Source of the DNA: Brachionus manjavacas
Lineage: Eukaryota; Rotifera; Eurotatoria; Ploima; Brachionidae
Assembly: GCA_019054805.1 (NCBI GenBank)
Contig: JAHQIY010000025.1
Coordinates: 620,001-684,000 of the forward strand
DNA: 64,000 nt
Reading direction: 5' to 3'
Shown here: one piece after another, positions 1 to 12,591 of the stretch
Position numbering within the stretch: position 1 is the first letter of the stretch
Layout of the letters: every line of letters starts with the position of its first letter
Notes under the pieces: model-generated
What the model was told of the DNA's origin: nothing
What the model saw: the letters and a program-made list of their open reading frames with translations, nothing else
Databases searched by the model: none
Program-made: the position numbers and the translations under genes

Positions 1-2
1 CA

Positions 3-2941
3 GAATATCAAATAAAGATGAATGTTTTAGACGAAGAAGCAAGACGGCTGAAACAAAAGCATCGTGACGAGTTAAAAGAAGTTGAAGCTAACAAGCAAAA
101 AGAAATGGAAAGACTTAAGGAAGAATTTGATAGTACGGAGCGTAATTTAAAAGACCGCATCAATAAGCTAGAAAATATTAAACACTCCCTGAAAGATGTA
201 GGTGGCATCACAATTTACCAAAATCAACTAAATAAATTTGATTTAAATTTAGGAAATAGATAATTTGAAATCTACTATGGCCACGGAAAAACTTGTTCAC
301 GACCAAGAGATCAATGATTTTAGGGTCAAGCTGCAGCAGGAAGATAACCTAAGGCGAAAAGAGCTCGAGGAAAAAGTTCGCACACTCCAATCTTCCAAAG
401 ATGATTTAACTCTTGACAGTAATAAAATGAGTGTGCAGCTTTTAGAGCTTCAACAGAAATTGACATCCCAATCGCTTGAAATAGAGTCGCTAAAAAGATA
501 CAATGAATCGCTAAGAAATGTATTTTTTGATCTCATTACACTTTATTTAATGGGTGTTCAATATTGGCACAATTTGTTAAATTCCAAAAAATATTTTCAT
601 TCAATTAAGCTAAATTCAACAAATTTTCAGCTTTTTTTTTTCTAACAAAAACACTTGGAGCAATTAGTATGTTTGTGCAGCTGGAGCAAACAAAGATACC
701 TATTATTTAGAATTTTAAAAGTCCTTTGAATCAAAACTTAATCATTAAATGTTATATACATTTTCTGATGGATAACAAAATAAGTGTTAAAATAGCCAAT
801 GCATACCAATTTTTATGATGCTAGGAATATCTAATAAACAACATCAAAAAAGTAGCTCATTTTGATTTTATTTGTTGATTTCTTTTAAATGCTTTGTTAA
901 AAAATGGCTTACTTTTATTAATCACCAAAAAAATAAACTCGTGAATATAAAATCTTTACGTTTTATAAGCCATTTTGAAGTTTTTGATCAATTATTGAAG
1001 CTCAAAATGATTATATAAAGTTTAAACTATGAAAAAAATTGGAAAATGTATTTTTAAAAATTGCGTTTTTGGTTCAACATACAATGTTAAACAAAAAGGT
1101 CGACTCTGCAAAAAAAAAGGCACATTACAGAGTGAGTATTTTAAGTGAGAAATTTTTTTGCAGAATTTTGCAGATTTTACCTATAGATTTAAAAAAGTAT
1201 GTAAAATCCTAAAATGTACCCCTGCATTAATTCTATTAAGAAATAACAATTTATTTCATAGTTTAAACTTTATTTAAGGCTTAAATTTTTTGGGGGTGAC
1301 AAATTTTTTAAGATTTAATAACTAAAAGTGGTGACTAATTCAATCTATTTTAACTAACTAATTAAAAAACTAATTATTCTGACAAAAAGACTAAACGACT
1401 GACAAATAAATATATATTGAGATGAATATTTAATAATTTTGCACTGACAAAATTTTATTCATTTTTATTTTATTTTATTTTAGTTCTAATTAAGCTATTT
1501 AGTTCGACTCGAGTGGAAATCAAAAGTAATGACCCTATGCTTCACAGGGAGTGAATAAGGAAAAAAAAAAGAAAGCTATTTAGTAATTTAATTCTCTAAG
1601 ATTGTAAGGAATGAATTTAAATTGTGACGTTGTCTCATAGTTGACTCTAGCTTGATGATGAGATTTGGACATAACGGTTTGGCATAATCGTCTGGAGCTT
1701 CCTTCTCATTTTGGTGCTATAGTTCAAGATTTTGATTTTTATTGTGACCTCAAAATTATTAATTTGTTGTAAAAATAATTAATTAGTCAAAAAAGTATTT
1801 TTGTCACTCACATAATTATTTTACCAGTCAATTAATTCATTTGTCATCATGTGTAGTTTTTTGTCAGTAGATTTAGTATTTTTTGTCAGTCCATTAATTG
1901 ATGGCCTTTATTTAATCATTTTGAGCATCGAAAATTGATCAGAATCTTTGTGTTGCCTTTTCCAAATTTATTTTTATAATCTAAATAAAAAACTCTCTAA
2001 TAAATTGTCTTATAGTTTTTAGTAAGTCTCAAATCGTATAAAAATTTTCATGTTTTTTAATTTTTGTCTACGTCTAATTCAAGCTTTCCTTCATCTGCTT
2101 TGCTGTTCCATTTTATTTATAAATATAGGATTATTGGAATAATAGATTTTTAAATAGGAAAAAGAATTTTTGTTATTAGATAATTTTTATTGAAAAAAAT
2201 ATTCTATCGACGAATATAGTTTATACACGAACAGAGTTTTTAAAAATTAAAGTTTTTTTGGTGAAAAAAAATTCAAATTATTGCAAAAAGAAATAATGTT
2301 CCAAAGCTTTTTGTAATCTTCATCATATTATCTATCAGAAAAAGCGTTTAACAACATTTAATAAATAACTATTTTCAGTGTCCGAAAAATCAACTTTTCT
2401 CCATATTTTTTGTTTATTTAACTTTAAAGATTAGACCTATAGAACAAAATTTGGTGTATTAAATCTAGCTAAATAAGATAAGAAATTGGGCCACGATTTG
2501 ATGAACACCAATTTAGAGTTACAATCGACTTTTTAATTTTTTTGGTCATAGCAACTCCATGAGAAAGATATGGAATTGGTACAAAATAATGATAAATTAA
2601 AATCTGATTATGAGCGAAGAGTCAGAATGATTCAAAGTGAAATAGATAGAGTAGATGAATTCAAAGGGAAAATTAATGACCAAGAACTTCAGATAAAAAG
2701 TATTACTTTGATTTTATTATTCTGATCTAATTTAGAACTTTGAATGCGTACAGGACTAGAAGCTGATAAAGAAATAGCTTTGAAAAATTTTGCAATTGAA
2801 AATGAAAAACTGGTCGTGAAAATAAAAACCTTGGAAGACAATATAAATAAATTTAAAGAAGAAGACAACGAGAGAAATAAAAAAGTACATGCTATCTTTA
2901 ATGAGTTTTTTAAACCATCACAGGTTTTAAATAAAATGTAG
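3..2941 (+). CDS. 3' part of a coiled-coil protein gene (partial, 4 visible exons)
   Basis: Four exons join in phase: from before 3 to 197, 253-519, 2552-2699 and 2754-2941 (TAG). Borders are GT..AG and phases agree (0, 0, 1). The frame is open to the left edge of the window, so the ATG at 18 is probably internal and the 5' end is missing. The visible 220 or so residues are nearly all charged heptad-like sequence rich in Glu, Lys, Leu and Gln, with no break, as expected for a long parallel coiled coil; the protein ends shortly after the motif FNEFFKPSQ. Two introns are 54-55 bp and one is 2032 bp and holds a dispersed repeat. An AATAAA lies at 2951, ten bases after the stop. I cannot assign a family; centrosomal, FAM184-like and golgin-type proteins all look similar at this level. 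Confidence 0.75.
1281..1895 (+). repeat. Dispersed inverted-repeat element, copy 1 (in intron)
   Basis: The sequence begins with GGGGGTGACAAATTTTTTAA and carries several TGACAAA motifs on its left side and TTTGTCA motifs on its right, so it can fold back on itself. A second copy in the opposite orientation lies at 45868-46430, sharing the centre (the stretch around TAGTTGACTCTAGCTTGATG) and both ends. It lies wholly inside the 2032-bp intron of the coiled-coil gene. No coding sequence is seen. It is probably a non-autonomous DNA transposon; a target duplication was not recognised. Confidence 0.7.
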
Positions 2942-3407
2942 ATTTTTTTTAATAAAAAAATTTTAAATTAATTTTTTGTTCACTAAACCAAATTAATAAA
3001 AGCAACATGAACTTATAATTAGCCAACAAAAAAAAATGATTTTTTTAAAACTTTATTTTTTTCTCATTCAAATATTTAAAAAAATTTTTTTTGATCTATT
3101 CTTTTAAAGAAAACACATTCGGTTAAGTTAAATTAAGTTGAATAATTACGCAGAATAAGAATATATTTTCTGTGCCCAAAATACTGTGAATTCTGTATGT
3201 GTATCAGTGTGAGTATACGAGTGAGTTAAATTTGAAATAAAATAAACTTAATTATTATTTCAAAAATTTCTACTCACTCTATTTAGCTTCAATCACGAAT
3301 CAACAACACACGCATAAATAGCATATTTTGCCTTAAAATTTGACTAAATTAAGGATTCAAATTTATACAAGAATTCTTGTACCCAGTCAATTTTGAAAAG
3401 TAAACAA

Positions 3408-6400
3408 ATGATGGCCAACCAACAGACCAATTCATCTAGCAATTCCACCAAGCAAAACAATTCAGGAAATGCGAACGCAAGTCAGTCAGTTAACAATAGC
3501 AATCAAACCCAGTCTCAAAATCCTTCCATTTTAATCACATCAATACCTAGTCTGACAGCTACTGCTAGCGCAATCGGAGCCACTTCAAATACGTCATCAG
3601 TGACCAATTCTGAAAATGGCATCATCAAAGTCAGTAACAATGGCACTGCTTTGATAGAGATGATAATGTGCAAATTGGTAACACCATTTCATGTCATAAA
3701 CGACCCGCGGTTACTCGAATGCGGATCAAGTGCTTGTCTTGATTGCATCTTATCTGTTAAAGACAGCGAAAGAAACTTAAAATGCCCTTACTGTAATGGC
3801 ATCCATAAAATTCCAATTGATACATGCAAACTAATTTCGAATAAAAATTTACAGACATTTTTGAAAATAAATTTTGCCGACTTGAATCAGAATTTTAGTA
3901 AACAGCTGGAAGACTCGATGTATGTACTTGAACGTAAGTTAGAAAAATAAAACTAAAATATCGAATTAATTTATTTATTCTAAATGATCAGAAAAGATAC
4001 AAAGCCAAAGCATTGCCATGGAGAATTTTGACAATTATTTTAATTCGATTCAAAGTGATATTCAAATGAAAATAGAGGCAATGAAAAATCAGCTGGAAAA
4101 ATATGCCGAGCAGTTTTGCGAGAGCCTCAAGCAAATACGCAAGGAAGCGGAAAAGTAAAAAAAATAGATAAAAAAAATTTTCTATGCTAAATTTCGATTG
4201 TTCATCAAAACCTATTGCCGTTCAAAGTTTTGTGAACTTCGGCACCAAATTGAACAAAAATGGTTCCTTAATTGAAAAATTAAAAATAAAAAAACTTTAA
4301 CCTTTTTTATCTAAAATTAAATCATTAGTCAAGTTAGAAATTTAGTGCAGGTTAAACAAGGGCATTATGATTTTCTGTAAATTAATTTTTCAAAAATCAA
4401 TTAATTTAAAAAAAAAAACGTCAATAAATAAGTCGTCAATTAAAAAAACAAAAGTCCATTAATTTTTATTTTATCAATTAAAATTTTATTTATCAATAAA
4501 AAAAGTTTAATCAGATTAAAAAAAAACAGCATTTATTAGAGAAAAATTTAACAAAAAATTAATTGAGCATTAAAGCACTTGGTCTATTATTTTTTTATTT
4601 ATTTGTGGTTTATTTTTTTGGTCATCCGACAGGTCTTGTTTTTCTTAAAGGAACGTCTATAGCTTGGTCTGGATAATCCTCAAACTCGATTATATCTGGA
4701 ACTAGGTTCATTTTAGATTTTTTAGATTTTTGAGTGTTGAAAAAAAGGTTTTAATATAGTTCAAAATGAGATTAAAAGTTCCATGTAAATTTTATTTACA
4801 TTAATATTATTTTTATTGATTCCATAATATAATTAATTGACAATAATTTATTAAATTGACATAAGAATATTCTATTGACAAATCTTCAATTTTATGTATT
4901 TCTTTTATTTAAAATTGACTCTTGTTTAATTAATTGATTTTTGAACTATTTTATTGATTTTTGTTTTTTTAATGGACATTCAAATTATCAATTGATTTTT
5001 ATTTATTTTAATTGACGTTTTGAATAAAATATTAATTGATTTTTGTAAAATTAATTGACAGAAAAACATAGAGCCGTTAAACAAGTGCTTGGTTTAGTTT
5101 TGTTTTAAAAAGAACTTTTTTTGTTCAATTTGTACTCAATTTCACACGAAGCAGCATTCTAAAATATTTTTCATGCTTTTTCTCTTTGAAAATTCTAATA
5201 TTTAGAACATTTTTTGAATCTAAAGAAATTGGAGTGATCAATCAGCATTATTTTCGAGTCCAACATCAGTAACTGGTAACAATTCTGGAAACATTTTGGT
5301 TTCAGCAAATTCAAATTTGCTGAATCTAAATTCACAACAGCTTCAACCACAATCTCACCAAATTCAACTAGGAAAAGACAAAACTTTTCAAATAATAGGG
5401 TAACAAAATGGCCATAATTAAAAAAAAAGTATTTTGATTTATTTTCTAGAGTGAAAAATGAATCTTTGATCCCAGGAAATTTGAACGTTTTAACAGTTCT
5501 CAATAGCAGCGGTAATCCTTTGTCTCATTCTACATATCAGCTTTCCAATCCATTTTCAGCAGTGTCCTCAAATAACTCTTCATCGAACACGACACCAAAT
5601 TCAATGGCGACCATTCAATCCTCGAATGCTCAAAACACACAACAGAATCAATCAACCCAGCGAAACAACAACACTCTAAGTAGTCACAATGACCAGAATT
5701 CATCTAATACCAACCTCAACAAACACAGATCAAATCAAAATGTAAAAATATTCCAATTTTCGAAAAATTTTTTTGAAAAAATAAATCATTTTTTTGTTCT
5801 AGTTGATAAACAATTCCAATAAGACAACTCTTCTACAACACAATGATGCTCTAAATACTTCATTAGATGTGTTGACTAATACTTTCGTAAGCCATCTAAT
5901 AATGCTTGATTCCGAAACCAAATTTTCAAATATTTTTTTTTAGAATTTTTCGAATTCATCGTCTTGGAATGGAAATGAAGATGACTTGGAAGATTTTGAA
6001 ACAGAAATAAATTTAAAACCGGTCCCAACCAATTTGACAACTAGCTCCAGTTCAGGAGGAAATCAAAAAAGACATCTAAATAGTAGATAATAAGCAAATT
6101 TGAGTTATTTATTTTCATTTTTTATTTTTAGAGGAACAGGCACAGTTTAACAAGTTTGTACGTGAGGAAGTTTCGAAAAAATTTGGCGAAGATTTTCTAC
6201 TTCAACATGAAGTAAACCAGCTTGAAAGCTCCATAATGGAGTTAATAAAAAGTATTTTTAATTTTGAATATTTTTTGAAAATTTTTAGAACAAAATTTAT
6301 GCTAACTCAAGGTGAAGCAATTGCATCTTTTTTACCAAAAGATACCACACCGGCACGAGCATGGACACTTGCCAAAGTTTCCTTGCGATCATTGAAAAGA

Positions 6401-6549
6401 GACCTTAGAAGAAAACAAGGCTTAAGTTCAAAAAAAGAACCACACGAAGGAAAGATGGTATGCAAAATTTTACTAGCAAATTTTGATAATAAAGTTAAGA
6501 ATTATTTTAGAGGACTAAGTTAAATTTTACTTACAGCAATCAGATTTGA
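3408..6549 (+). CDS. TRIM-like protein with degenerate RING finger (8 exons)
   Basis: Exons that join in phase: 3408-3933, 3992-4154, 5226-5399, 5450-5741, 5803-5886, 5944-6082, 6132-6457, then 6511-6549; an alternative last exon is 6537-6563. The product is about 580 residues. After a Ser/Asn/Gln-rich start comes a RING-like segment (about 3672-3800) with the order C-K-L-V, LLECGSSACLDCI, CPYC: the second Cys and the His of a normal C3HC4 RING are replaced. The following NGIHKIP stretch and a coiled-coil exon resemble TRIM-type ligases. Exons 3-6 are Asn/Ser/Gln-rich and disordered. The last long exon has an unidentified basic region (WTLAKVSLRSLKRDLRRKQG). It contains a 37-nt intron-like AT stretch at 6252-6288 that must be read through to keep the frame. 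The RING is probably a fold without standard zinc binding; E3 activity is not established. AATAAA at 6838. Confidence 0.75.
4368..5068. mobile_element. Foldback MITE with TA target duplication (in intron)
   Basis: The left end TGATTTTCTGTAAATTAATT mirrors the right end, which read in reverse complement is TGTTTTTCTGTCAATTAATT. The similarity continues inward for over 100 bp (for example AAAAATCAATTAAT and GTCCATTAA on both arms). TA dinucleotides flank it (4366-4367 and 5069-5070). It fills most of the 1071-bp intron of the TRIM-like gene. No coding capacity. Placement with mariner-like MITEs rests only on the TA flanks. Confidence 0.6.
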
Positions 6550-6563
6550 TCAAAAATTGTTAA

Positions 6564-7170
6564 ACATCGGGTAGAATTATTCGAAAAATTTTACATTTGA
6601 AATGGACCTTATTTGGGAGAACTGTAAAGATTTGTATGGATAGTATGTTGAATATTGAAAATATTTACAAAATTTTTTACGGCCTCGTATTGTACATTTT
6701 ATACAGAAAACCAAAAAATTTTATTGTAAAATTTTTGTTAAAATGCTTATTCAAATTTCTTTTTATCTTAGAGATACGATTTATAATGGTGAAATATTGT
6801 TAACACTCCAGAGAATTAGGGTGATAACAAAACATTAAATAAACTAGTTTAATATTTCCGCTTTGTTGTTTTTTATCATTTTTGTTTATAAAAATTTAAA
6901 TAAACTACGATTAGTCTTTTTCAGTTTTGAAAACAAATTAAAAAAAATCAAATTAATAAATATCAAATAAAATTTCCAAGTTAAAATTTTAAATTTTTAC
7001 ATTAGTTATGGAAAACTCAAATTTTTGTATTTTGTTTATATTTAACTTTGTCAAGTTTAAGTTATTGATAGAAGGAAAAAATTGATTAGTTTACAGTAAA
7101 TTATTCATAAATGATATTCTTGAAGTTGATGTGACAATTAGAAAATACTTTCTACTTTTTTCAGATTATT
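6564..7170. other. AT-rich non-coding stretch
   Basis: 3' flank of the TRIM-like gene. The only signal seen is an AATAAA at 6838-6843; the short open frame at 6597-6803 has no start context or family resemblance and is taken as chance. Confidence 0.5.
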
Positions 7171-9234
7171 ATTATTTATCATTTATTTGTTTTTCGGTTC
7201 GAGCATAAGCTTCTTCAGATTTAAAAATAAATAAAATAATTAAAACAGTTTTGAAGCATTTTAAAATATTTTAAATTTGAAGTTAGTTATTTTTCAATTA
7301 TTAATCAAAGGATGTGAGACAATTAAAAAACTATTTAATTAAGAAATAAATGAATAAAAATTGCATTAGAATCAGAAAAAAAAACTAAAAACATACCCAG
7401 TAAAAATTTTCCGAAATAACTTGTTGAAAATTTTTCGCAAAGTTAAATTGACAATTTTACATAAAATGAAAGTGAAAATTTTACGAAAAATCTTAATCAT
7501 TAATATTAATGCATCTAATTTAGCTTTAATTTTAGTTCATTAATTTAAAAATTAAATTCAGTTTTTAAGTTGAATATGTTTTATAATCAGACTAGAATTT
7601 CAAGATTTTTAAAATAAAGAAAAATTTCATTAAATTGAATCGACAAGGCCAAAATATTTTAAAAAGTTCAAAATATTTTTAATTAGAATTAAATGAATAA
7701 TATCCTCGCAAATTTTTAAACAGGGTAAAATTTTGATTTGAAGCATAGTTTAAGTAAAAACTCAAATTTTGAACTTTTGAATCAGATAAATTGGTCAAAT
7801 TTAGAAAAAGTTCTAATCACTGATCTATCGGCTGATAAAATATCAAATCAAGTTAAATTTATTTTCTGAGAGCAATTTATTTTCTGATGATTTTCGACTC
7901 AACATTTCCGGCTTTCAGCAGCAAAATTCTTGTTATTAAAAAAAATAATCCAAAATATAGATATATAAATTAATTAGGAAGATAATTATTTAGAAAATAA
8001 GAATGTGAATATAAGCAGTAATTTAATATAATTAAGATGTGTGTTTATGAAAGGCTTAATATGAAGGATTGAATAAAAAATTTGTAAATTTCTTAAAAAT
8101 TTTACCAAAAAGTAATGTTTTAGTAAAAAGGCTCTAATTGCTTTAAAATAATTTAGTTAAAAATATTGAATGTGAAAAATGATTTAATTTGAAATAATTT
8201 TTCGTAAATTATTTTTAAAATTTTTGAAAAAAAATTAGGAAAAAAAGCGTAAATATTTCGAAGATTTTGAATAAATAATTTTTCTAAAAAAAATAATCTG
8301 TAAAAAAATCGTAAATTTTACGAAAAAAAAATTTTTTTACGTAAATTCTCGAAAATTTTCGATAATGTATTTTACTGGGTAGATAAGATCTTAAGAGTCA
8401 GAGAATTTTGTTTAATTTTGTAGCAGCTACATAGAGGAGTGGGATTCGTAATAAATCTAGAATCGAAGCCTCTTTGATACTCAAAAACAAGTCTATTAGT
8501 CGATGGAATTGAATAATCAAGAGTAATTTCTAAGGTAATTTCTAAGAGATTGCTTAATCTGTGGTCAATTTTACTAGTATTTAATTTATTCTCTGCTTCC
8601 TAGAATGATGATTCAGAAAAGGTTCTAAGAGGAAGCTTTAGAATGCATCTAACAGCAGTATTTTGAATAACTTGTATGTTTTGTAAACCTGATTCGGAGA
8701 ATGAGTTAAGGCATGGTTGAGCTTCCAATTTTTTGAAGAGAAAATTTTTATTATACTGAGTCGATTTATGCATTTAGTCTTTGCTTCTTTAATTTGTTTA
8801 TCCAAGCAGAGACTTTCATCAGAGGACAGATCAAGAAATTTATTAGTTTTAGAATAGGGAATAGTTTTGTTGAATAACTGAAGCCTAAAGGTATTATTAA
8901 ATTTCTTATTTTTTGTGAAAATTGTGTAGCTACATTTATTTGGGAAAATTTTCATCTTCCATTTGCATAGCCATTTAGTAGTTATTTATTTTTCGTTAAA
9001 TATGAAGAAAGTAATCAGATCCTCAGCAAAAAGGAGTGAGTATTTTTTGTTCGAGAGATCAGCTTTGGAAACATCATTAATATATATGCTAAAGAGTAAG
9101 GGGCTTATTACTGAGCTTTGTGGAAATGAATTTGATGTGAAGTCATTAATTTTTACTTTGAAAGATCTGTGAAACAAGAATGATCGAATCCGGAGGAAAA
9201 GATGGTCAGATGATAAAATCCTTTTTTTATTCAC
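7171..9234 (-). mobile_element. Decayed non-LTR retrotransposon (RT C-terminal part and 3' tail)
   Basis: Read on the minus strand, 9234-8986 encodes reverse transcriptase motifs: a degenerate version of the PQGSVLSPLLF block, YINDV and LFAEDL in place of the catalytic YADD-type box (A-E-D instead of A-D-D). 8955-8638 continues with NPNKCSY-like, RLQLFN and IPYSK blocks typical of Jockey/CR1-like RTs. The frame then passes through stops at 8640-8400 with a recognisable IQNTAVRCILKLP stretch. A 3' end of the family with TTCAGA..GCTT..CGGTTCGA and an AAATAAAT-type tail lies at 7171-7220. Frame shifts and stops show it is dead. Its 3' untranslated part is split by the inverted-repeat element 7396-8379. 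Confidence 0.7.
7396..8379. mobile_element. Mariner-like MITE, TIR CCCAGTAAAA, TA duplication
   Basis: Ends are CCCAGTAAAAATTTTCCGAA on the left and its approximate mirror on the right (..TTTTACTGGG), each flanked by TA (7394-7395, 8380-8381). The 984-bp interior is AT-rich with repeated TTTACGTAAA-like and TTTTTCGTAAA motifs near both ends and no open frame. It sits inside the 3' region of a decayed non-LTR element, so it inserted later than that element. Confidence 0.65.
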
Positions 9235-9240
9235 AAAAAG

Positions 9241-10214
9241 AGGGAAAAATTTGAAAATTGAGCCATGGCTCTGTAAATAGAAGATGATATAGCTTCATTT
9301 TTTTCTTTTACTAATGGTGAGTTTACCAACTTTGACCTTAAACTTGATTTTAATTTTTATCAAAAGAATCGTAAAAATCAAAATCTGGAGCCAGATTTAT
9401 GATCTGCGTAGAAACTTTACTAATATTTAGTTGATCTCAATCTGTTTTGGTTTATGCTTGGGACCGAAAGGGCAAAGGACATGATTCCTTACGTAAAAAT
9501 AAATAAGTCTTGTAACAGTTTTAAATTTTTGTTCACTTTTGTTTAATTATAAAAAATACTCTACATGGAGCTGAAAGGGATGTTAATTAGTATTCCAAAC
9601 TGCCCTGGAACCTCGCCTAACTATTATATAAAAATTTGGAAAAATTTTTAAAGGATGTTTAGACAAAATACTTAAAAAGCAAATTTTTTTATTAAAAATA
9701 CTCTTTAAAATCTTGTTTGGCAAAAATTGAAATTTTAAAACCTCTATACTCTCTATCATTTTAATTATCAATATTTTAACTCTGCTTCAGATCCCAGTAT
9801 ATATGTCCTTCAAGTAATTCAAAACACCTCCACAAGATCTATCCTTAGATTACCAAGTCATACTCCTGAAAACATAGTTTTTAAAAAAAATGAAGCTGAT
9901 AAAAATTGAAAATTAACAAAGTCTACAATTAGCTCACAATAGATAAATGACGTGTCATCGAAAAGATTAACATAAGTCACATTTGTGTCTGGATGGTCCC
10001 CTTTGGTAGAATAGCCTGTAATTGAAACTAGAAAATTGGCATATCAATTAAGACTTTTTTTTATTTAATTCTTTTATGATATTTAAGTGAACTAAGATCT
10101 CAAAAATAATTTCATAATCAAATATATTTATCTTTATGATTTGTGCGCTTTATGTTCTCAATAGGACTAAAAGATTATGTGTAAAACATTAAATGAAAGA
10201 ATTAGCTACCTTAC
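9241..10214. other. Non-coding stretch, no feature recognised
   Basis: No coding frame with family resemblance, no RNA gene and no clear repeat end was seen. It probably consists of old retroelement sequence, since retroelement pieces border it on both sides. Confidence 0.4.
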
Positions 10215-10440
10215 TATTTCCTCCTTTTTTCCTGAAACCTGAACTATGTAAACATTTGCCACATGTAACAATCTATGTCTTCTAAACTTTCATTTTTTTT
10301 TAGCTTATTTACTATATTTTGATTTTTTTTTCTCATTTTATTAACTTTAATTTTATTTTTTATTTTGATTTTGGTTTTTTTAAATTTGTTCTGAAGGAGC
10401 CCTTACTCGGTACAGAAAACAAATAAATAAATAAAATAAA
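10215..10440 (+). mobile_element. 5'-truncated non-LTR retrotransposon 3' end
   Basis: The block containing CCTGAACTATGTAAACATTT and CCACATGTAACA, a T-rich stretch, then CTGAAGGAGCCCTTACTCGG and an (AATA)n-like tail matches the 3' ends at 26185-25935 and 40650-40446 on the other strand. It is a short 5'-truncated insertion of the same family. Confidence 0.7.
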
Positions 10441-11546
10441 ATTAGAGTCAGAAATTCAGTTGAATTTACTTACATTAAGAACGATACAATTTCCAGCATA
10501 AAGTACTCAATATGATATTAAACGCAAAACGAAATATTAAATAACAACAAGAACATTACAAGAACATTACACTTTTAATAAAAAATTAAAAGGAGATCTA
10601 AATTAGAATACTCAATGACAAAAAAAACGATGATTAATCGATGAAAATTTAATAGATGAATCTTTAGTGAGTTAGAAGCCATTTTAACTAAATTCATCGA
10701 TGAAAAAATATTTAAATACATCATAATTTATTAAATTTTTAAATAATATTTTTTTTATTTTTCAAATTATTTTTAAAGGCAAAGTAAAATTTTTGCTCAA
10801 TTTTCAATTTGCTTTTTTTGCTCAAAAATTTCAAATGCCCAATTTAATTGCATTGCACATTTGCAATTATTTTAAATTGAAATTTGAAAGCTTTAAAAGT
10901 TGAAAAATAGCTTTAAAAGTGCAATTAAATTGCGCATTTGAAATTATTTAAAGCATTCATTAAAGCTGCTAACAAAATATTTCCAACCAGTGATATTTAT
11001 GGTTATTTTTTCCAGCGGCGGAGCTAGGTTATGGCGAGTTGTGGCGGTTGCCACACCATCTTTTGAGATACTGTGACGCTGCCATAGGAGAAAATTGTTA
11101 AAAATTTAAATTACAAAAAAAAAATTAAATAAAATTTAAATAAAATTTGTTTTAATCTTTCCTTTTTTCAGCCAACTATAGAAAAAAATAAAACAAAATT
11201 TACAAACAAAAGCCTTCATTTATTTGATAACTTGAAAATCAAAATATAAACATATGTTTATTTTTTGAGAAACTAGCAACCGAATTTTTTGAAAAATAAA
11301 GCAATAAATTTTCTTTAATTTCAATTGCAGAGATAACTTTTTTTGCTATAAAAAAAATAAAAAATTGTCTCTGAAGCAGGACAGGTCAAAAAAAATTAAA
11401 TAAAATAAGCCTAATGAATATTGAGTCATTTGAATTACAAGAAATTGACATTTACAAAATTGTTGATATTTTTGCTAAGCATAAGAATAGAAGTCTAAAA
11501 TTTTTTTAAATATTTTATTTTATTTTGTTTAATTAGTTAAATTTTT
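10441..11546. other. Non-coding stretch with dispersed-repeat fragments
   Basis: 10612-10760 contains a repeat with CGATGATTAATCGATGAAA that recurs at 56576-56720 in the mTOR intron. At 11015 the sequence CAGCGGCGGAGCTAGG resembles a hAT-type terminal sequence, followed by GCCACACCATCTTTTGAG; I could not find its opposite end. No gene is seen. Confidence 0.4.
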
Positions 11547-11990
11547 TCATTGAAATTTAATTTTTTGCTCTTCTTTGTTTTTAATTTTTTTAACGACTTG
11601 TTGTGATCGTCCAGTTAGAAATGAACTTATCCAGTTTATCAAACGCTTGCTAAAACCATAAAATTTAAGTTTAAAGACTAGCTTTGTATGTGAAACCTTG
11701 TCAAAAGCTTTTGCAAAATCGGCTAACACCACATCCACGGGGTAGCCTTTGATAAGGCGTGTGTAATCAGGTCCAGAGTCTCAAGTAAATTTGTACTGCA
11801 GGATCTCTGTGGGAGAAATCCGTGCTGAGCTTTCACGATAAGCCTATTTTCTAGTAAGTGTTTGAGCATGACCTCTTTTAATAGATCTTCCATGACTTTA
11901 CAGAGGATACAAGTCAGCGAGATAGGTCGATAATTTGAAGGTTGTAATCTGTTTCCTCCTTTATGAAGAGTATTATAATTGTCACTTATT
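11547..11990 (-). pseudogene. Non-LTR reverse transcriptase fragment (N-terminal RT motifs)
   Basis: Minus-strand translation from about 11960 gives SNYRPISLTCILCKVME and a GFLPQRSCSTNLLE-type block, then in a shifted frame (11738-11547) VVLADFAKAFDKVSH, which holds the RT motif A aspartate, and the WISSFLTGRSQ block. The order is that of RT domains 1-4 of Jockey/CR1-like elements. A frame shift near 11740 and the absence of the later motifs show a fragment. Confidence 0.8.
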
Positions 11991-12075
11991 CTGGATTAAT
12001 AATTCGAAGATATCTTTTTGGTTTCAGGTAAAAAAATTGCTAAGTTGATTGATTTTTTTTTGATGCTATATTTAA

Positions 12076-12120
12076 TTATTATTTATTTGTTTATCGGTAC
12101 CGAGCTAATGCTCCTTCAGA
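12076..12120 (-). repeat. Non-LTR 3' tail (hairpin plus AAATA tail)
   Basis: Minus strand: CTGAAGGAGCATTAGCTCGG followed by a TACCGATAAACAAATAAAT tail. One of eight copies of this 3' end in the window. On the minus strand it lies upstream of the RT fragment 11990-11547, so it belongs to a different insertion. Confidence 0.65.
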
Positions 12121-12591
12121 ATTTATATTAAAAAAAATATATATTAGCTATACTTAATAATCAGTATTGCTATTTTATTATTGCTTTTTAATACTTGCTA
12201 ATTAATTATCTGTGCTAGTATACGCTTGTTAAAATGAAACAGTTTGAGTTGAATCGCTACCGTAGAAAATTCATCAGCTATTGGAAACAAAATATTCCTC
12301 TTATGGGCACTGCAAAAATCCTTCGAAAGGTGCTTGGGTAGATTACTTTAATCACATATTGCGATCTAGATAACCGAATTCTAAAAAATGATAAATACCA
12401 AAAATAGTTTCAAAAATATGCGTCGGGGATAACGGTGGAAATTTTGAAATCAAATTTTTTTTCACTAATAGAATTAAAAAATAAATTATTAGTCAAAATC
12501 TGTTTATTTTTTTTTAAATAAAATTATATTAATAAATTTAGTAATTAAAAAGGTAAATTCTGTTCGATTTTAAAAATATTATCTGTCAGTT

